From: Polynucleobacter necessarius
GTDB lineage: Bacteria; Pseudomonadota; Gammaproteobacteria; Burkholderiales; Burkholderiaceae
Reading direction: 5' to 3'
Length of the DNA stretch: 64,000 bases
NCBI GenBank assembly: GCA_900095165.1
Contig: LT606947.1
Location: 1,527,518 to 1,591,517, forward strand
Shown: one piece after another, positions 57,915-64,000 of the stretch
Position numbering within the stretch: the stretch's first letter is position 1
How the letters are laid out: each line of letters opens with the position of its first letter
Translations under genes and position numbers: made by a program
Notes under the pieces: model-generated
The model's database searches: none
The model's input: only the letters and a program-made list of their open reading frames with translations
What the model was told of the DNA's origin: nothing

Positions 57915-57929
57915 GCCCTCTTTAAAAAT
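57915..57929 (+). promoter_or_regulatory. box A-like antitermination site in the rrn leader
   Basis: GCCCTCTTTAAAAAT resembles box A (TGCTCTTTAACA). A second copy, CTGTTCTTTAAAAA (59924-59937), lies before 23S. NusB/S10 binding there would keep the polymerase from stopping in the rRNA. Confidence 0.65.
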
Positions 57930-57930
57930 T

Positions 57931-57950
57931 AGTCAACCGATAATTGTGGG
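57931..57950 (+). other. 16S precursor processing stem, 5' strand
   Basis: AGTCAACCGATAATTGTGGG pairs with the sequence at 59654-59672 after 16S (CCCACACTTATCGGTTGAC) with one bulge or mismatch. This would be the double-strand stalk cut by RNase III to release pre-16S rRNA. Confidence 0.75.
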
Positions 57951-58094
57951 TACTAAGGTGGGTATTAAGTGAAAGCATCAAGTCCTTCGGGACAGATGTA
58001 AATAAATAGTACTCATAGACAGTAAAAAGATTTGGTTTTATTACCAAGTCAATTTCTTGAATGAGTGCGACGATCCGCAAGGATCACAGGAATT

Positions 58095-59630
<1,536 letters not shown>

Positions 59631-59684
59631 GAGAAAGATGCTGAATCCTAGTGCCCACACTTATCGGTTGACAATAAAAGCCAC

Positions 59685-59761
59685 GGGTCTGTAGCTCAGC
59701 TGGTTAGAGCGCTGTGTTGATAACGCAGGGGTCGTAGGTTCAAGTCCTACCAGACCCACCA
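59685..59761 (+). tRNA. tRNA-Ile (anticodon GAT)
   Basis: A complete 77-base cloverleaf, GGGTCTG/CAGACCC acceptor, TGATAA in the anticodon loop with GAT, encoded CCA. It is in the 16S-23S spacer, where Ile and Ala tRNAs are typical. Confidence 0.97.
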
Positions 59762-59791
59762 CCAGCCAGAAACAAGACTTAATGGGACGTT

Positions 59792-59867
59792 GGGGGATTA
59801 GCTCAGCTGGGAGAGCACCTGCTTTGCAAGCAGGGGGTCGTCGGTTCGATCCCGTCATCCTCCACCA
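59792..59867 (+). tRNA. tRNA-Ala (anticodon TGC)
   Basis: A 76-base cloverleaf, acceptor GGGGGAT/ATCCTCC, anticodon TGC in CTTTGCAAG, encoded CCA. Second spacer tRNA of the rrn operon. Confidence 0.97.
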
Positions 59868-59923
59868 TCATCTAAATGTCAAAATTAAGCGAACATTTAA
59901 TCGTTTAGTTTTGCCATTTATGG

Positions 59924-59949
59924 CTGTTCTTTAAAAATTTGAGTAAGCA
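59924..59949 (+). promoter_or_regulatory. box A and 23S processing stem, 5' strand
   Basis: A box A-like CTGTTCTTTAAAAA (59924-59937) runs into ATTTGAGTAAGCA (59937-59949), the perfect 13-base complement of TGCTTACTCAAAT (63066-63078) after 23S. The pair makes the stalk for RNase III cutting of pre-23S rRNA. Confidence 0.75.
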
Positions 59950-60133
59950 AAGTGTCAAATGTTTCTTTGAGAGGACATTTGACAATGTAATAAGGGTAAA
60001 GATTGAATCATCAATCAGTAATACAAACGAGTTTTACCAAGTTCTTAACAAAGTACTTACAGTTTGGATTACGGCAAACATGTCAGAAGTAGAAGTAAAC
60101 CTGTAACAGGTGCTAGCAATGGTGCTCGTTATA

Positions 60134-63007
<2,874 letters not shown>

Positions 63008-63115
63008 TATAACCAGCACTATTGTGTTGGATGTTTGCCAGATTTAATCTGCATCCTTAATTACATGCTTACTCAAATAGAGTTGTTGATGATTTATCAG
63101 CAACTCGACCCTCTA

Positions 63116-63232
63116 CGCCCGGTGACCATAGCAAGTTGGAACCACTCCTTTCCATCCCGAACAGAACAGTGAAACGACTTTACACCGATGATAGTGCGGA
63201 TTACCCGTGTGAAAGTAGGTAACTGCCGGGCA
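63116..63232 (+). rRNA. rrf: 5S ribosomal RNA
   Basis: The terminal stem is formed by GCCCGG near 63117 and CCGGGC near 63231; the core includes CATCCCGAACAGAACAGTGAAACG and the loop E part GATGATAGTGCGG. About 117 bases; ends are good to a base or two. Confidence 0.95.
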
Positions 63233-63240
63233 CCAATGCG

Positions 63241-63272
63241 ACGCCCAGACCCTTTTAGGTCTGGGCGTTTTT
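63241..63272 (+). terminator. rrn operon terminator
   Basis: An 11-bp perfect stem, ACGCCCAGACC (63241-63251) and GGTCTGGGCGT (63258-63268), with a six-base loop, followed by TTTT. Ends the rrn transcript after 5S. Confidence 0.93.
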
Positions 63273-63304
63273 ACTTGTGCAAAGCGTTTTGAGGTTTTAA
63301 GAGA

Positions 63305-63333
63305 TTGACATTAACTCCATTTGGAGCCAGAAT
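63305..63333 (+). promoter_or_regulatory. Promoter of tRNA-Tyr/Gly/Thr-tuf operon
   Basis: Perfect -35 TTGACA (63305-63310), 17-base spacer and -10-like CAGAAT (63328-63333), 11 bases before tRNA-Tyr. The GC-rich GGGTTCGCGG at the likely start fits a discriminator under stringent control. Confidence 0.65.
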
Positions 63334-63344
63334 ATTGGGTTCGC

Positions 63345-63429
63345 GGAGGGGTGTCCGAGCGGCTAAAGGAGGCAGACTGTAAATCTGTTGGCTATGCCTA
63401 CGTAGGTTCGAATCCTACCCCCTCCACCA
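63345..63429 (+). tRNA. tRNA-Tyr (anticodon GTA)
   Basis: An 85-base tRNA with long variable arm (class II), acceptor GGAGGGG/CCCCTCC, anticodon GTA in ACTGTAAATCT, encoded CCA. Confidence 0.97.
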
Positions 63430-63434
63430 GATGT

Positions 63435-63508
63435 GCGGGATTAGTTTAATGGTAAAACAGCAGATTTCCAATCTTCGGTCAAGAGTTCGATTCTCTTATC
63501 CCGCTCCA
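63435..63508 (+). tRNA. tRNA-Gly (anticodon TCC)
   Basis: A 74-base tRNA, acceptor GCGGGAT/ATCCCGC, anticodon TCC in TTTCCAA. The anticodon stem GCAGA/TCTTC has one mismatch (second pair, C with U); other arms pair well. Encoded CCA. Confidence 0.95.
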
Positions 63509-63529
63509 GTATTAACAGCATTTGTATTT

Positions 63530-63604
<75 letters not shown>

Positions 63605-63671
63605 TGGCTTAGTAGTAAAAATTTTTAATTTCGTGTGTTGGTTTGAGAGTTAACTAAAGGCAGACAAAAAA

Positions 63672-64000
63672 ATGGCAAAAGAAAAGTTTGAGCGGACAAA
63701 ACCGCACGTAAACGTTGGCACAATCGGTCACGTTGACCATGGTAAAACCACATTGACAGCAGCTATTGCAACTGTGCTTTCAAAAGCATTCGGTGGCGAA
63801 GCAAAAGCATACGATCAGATCGATGTTGCTCCAGAAGAAAAAGCACGCGGTATTACTATTAATACAGCACACGTTGAGTATGAGACAGCAAATCGTCACT
63901 ACGCTCACGTTGATTGCCCAGGACATGCTGACTACGTTAAGAACATGATTACTGGTGCTGCTCAGATGGACGGCGCTATTTTGGTTTGCTCTGCAGCTGA
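63672..64000 (+). CDS. tuf: Elongation factor Tu, 5' part (cut by window end)
   Basis: The first about 109 codons of EF-Tu, the GTPase that brings aminoacyl-tRNA to the ribosome. It reads [19 protein letters not shown]-loop [10 protein letters not shown], switch I with RGITI and switch [20 protein letters not shown]. It is 67 bases after tRNA-Thr and likely made on the same transcript. Confidence 0.97.
   Translation, partial: MAKEKFERTKPHVNVGTIGHVDHGKTTLTAAIATVLSKAFGGEAKAYDQIDVAPEEKARGITINTAHVEYETANRHYAHVDCPGHADYVKNMITGAAQMDGAILVCSAA

Overview
The window looks like chromosome from a betaproteobacterium of the order Burkholderiales, most probably a Polynucleobacter-like organism. The grounds are gene content and order (ntrY/ntrX-like, DUF4390, rsmB, fmt, def; rpmH, rnpA, yidD, yidC, mnmE; dnaA, dnaN, gyrB; mnmG, rsmG, parA, parB, atpIBEFHAGDC), the rRNA sequences and the moderate GC content. 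No database was searched, so this name is an inference.

Layout. 0-5.4 kb: a small catabolic and accessory block with two TctC-type solute-binding proteins, a PurB/PcaB-type lyase, a divergent GntR regulator, a CWC protein, a toxin-antitoxin pair and a half tRNA-Phe gene. 5.5-14.2 kb: an OsmC-YcaO fusion gene split by one stop codon, then a tightly packed minus-strand run (response regulator, NtrY-like kinase, DUF4390, rsmB, fmt, def). 14.3-24.7 kb: a decayed dprA, topB overlapping an MnmC-like oxidoreductase tail to tail, pckG, mnmE, yidC, yidD, rnpA and rpmH. 24.7-30.2 kb: the replication origin with dnaA, dnaN and gyrB. 30.2-40.2 kb: a SET-domain methyltransferase, DUF3717, a LivGFJHM-type ABC importer, mnmG, rsmG, parA and parB with two parS sites. 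40.2-48.6 kb: the complete F1Fo ATP synthase operon and hemE. 48.8-57.6 kb: priA, gcvH, a metallo-hydrolase, a desaturase, tRNA-Arg, two cytochromes c, diaA/gmhA, a BON lipoprotein, and broken rsmI and GNAT genes. 57.6-64 kb: an rrn operon (16S, tRNA-Ile, tRNA-Ala, 23S, 5S) followed by tRNA-Tyr, tRNA-Gly, tRNA-Thr and the start of tuf.

Most genes left of dnaA are on the minus strand and most genes to its right on the plus strand, as expected for replichores diverging from oriC. The dnaA-dnaN gap holds a cluster of DnaA boxes followed by five consecutive DnaA-trio triplets next to an AT-rich stretch, giving a detailed origin model.

The main unusual theme is gene decay. OsmC-YcaO has a single stop where YcaO proteins have Trp. 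rsmI has a frameshift plus a stop, a GNAT gene is frameshifted, dprA has lost its N-terminal part and several motif glycines, tRNA-Arg(CCG) has an acceptor-stem mismatch, and a tRNA-Phe is cut in half. This suggests relaxed selection, as in host-restricted Polynucleobacter lineages. Other points worth a second look are a perfect 42-bp palindrome inside rnpA close to oriC, and an ABC ATPase pair whose sequence changes fall neatly into one canonical and one degenerate ATP site. I found no clearly new multi-gene system.
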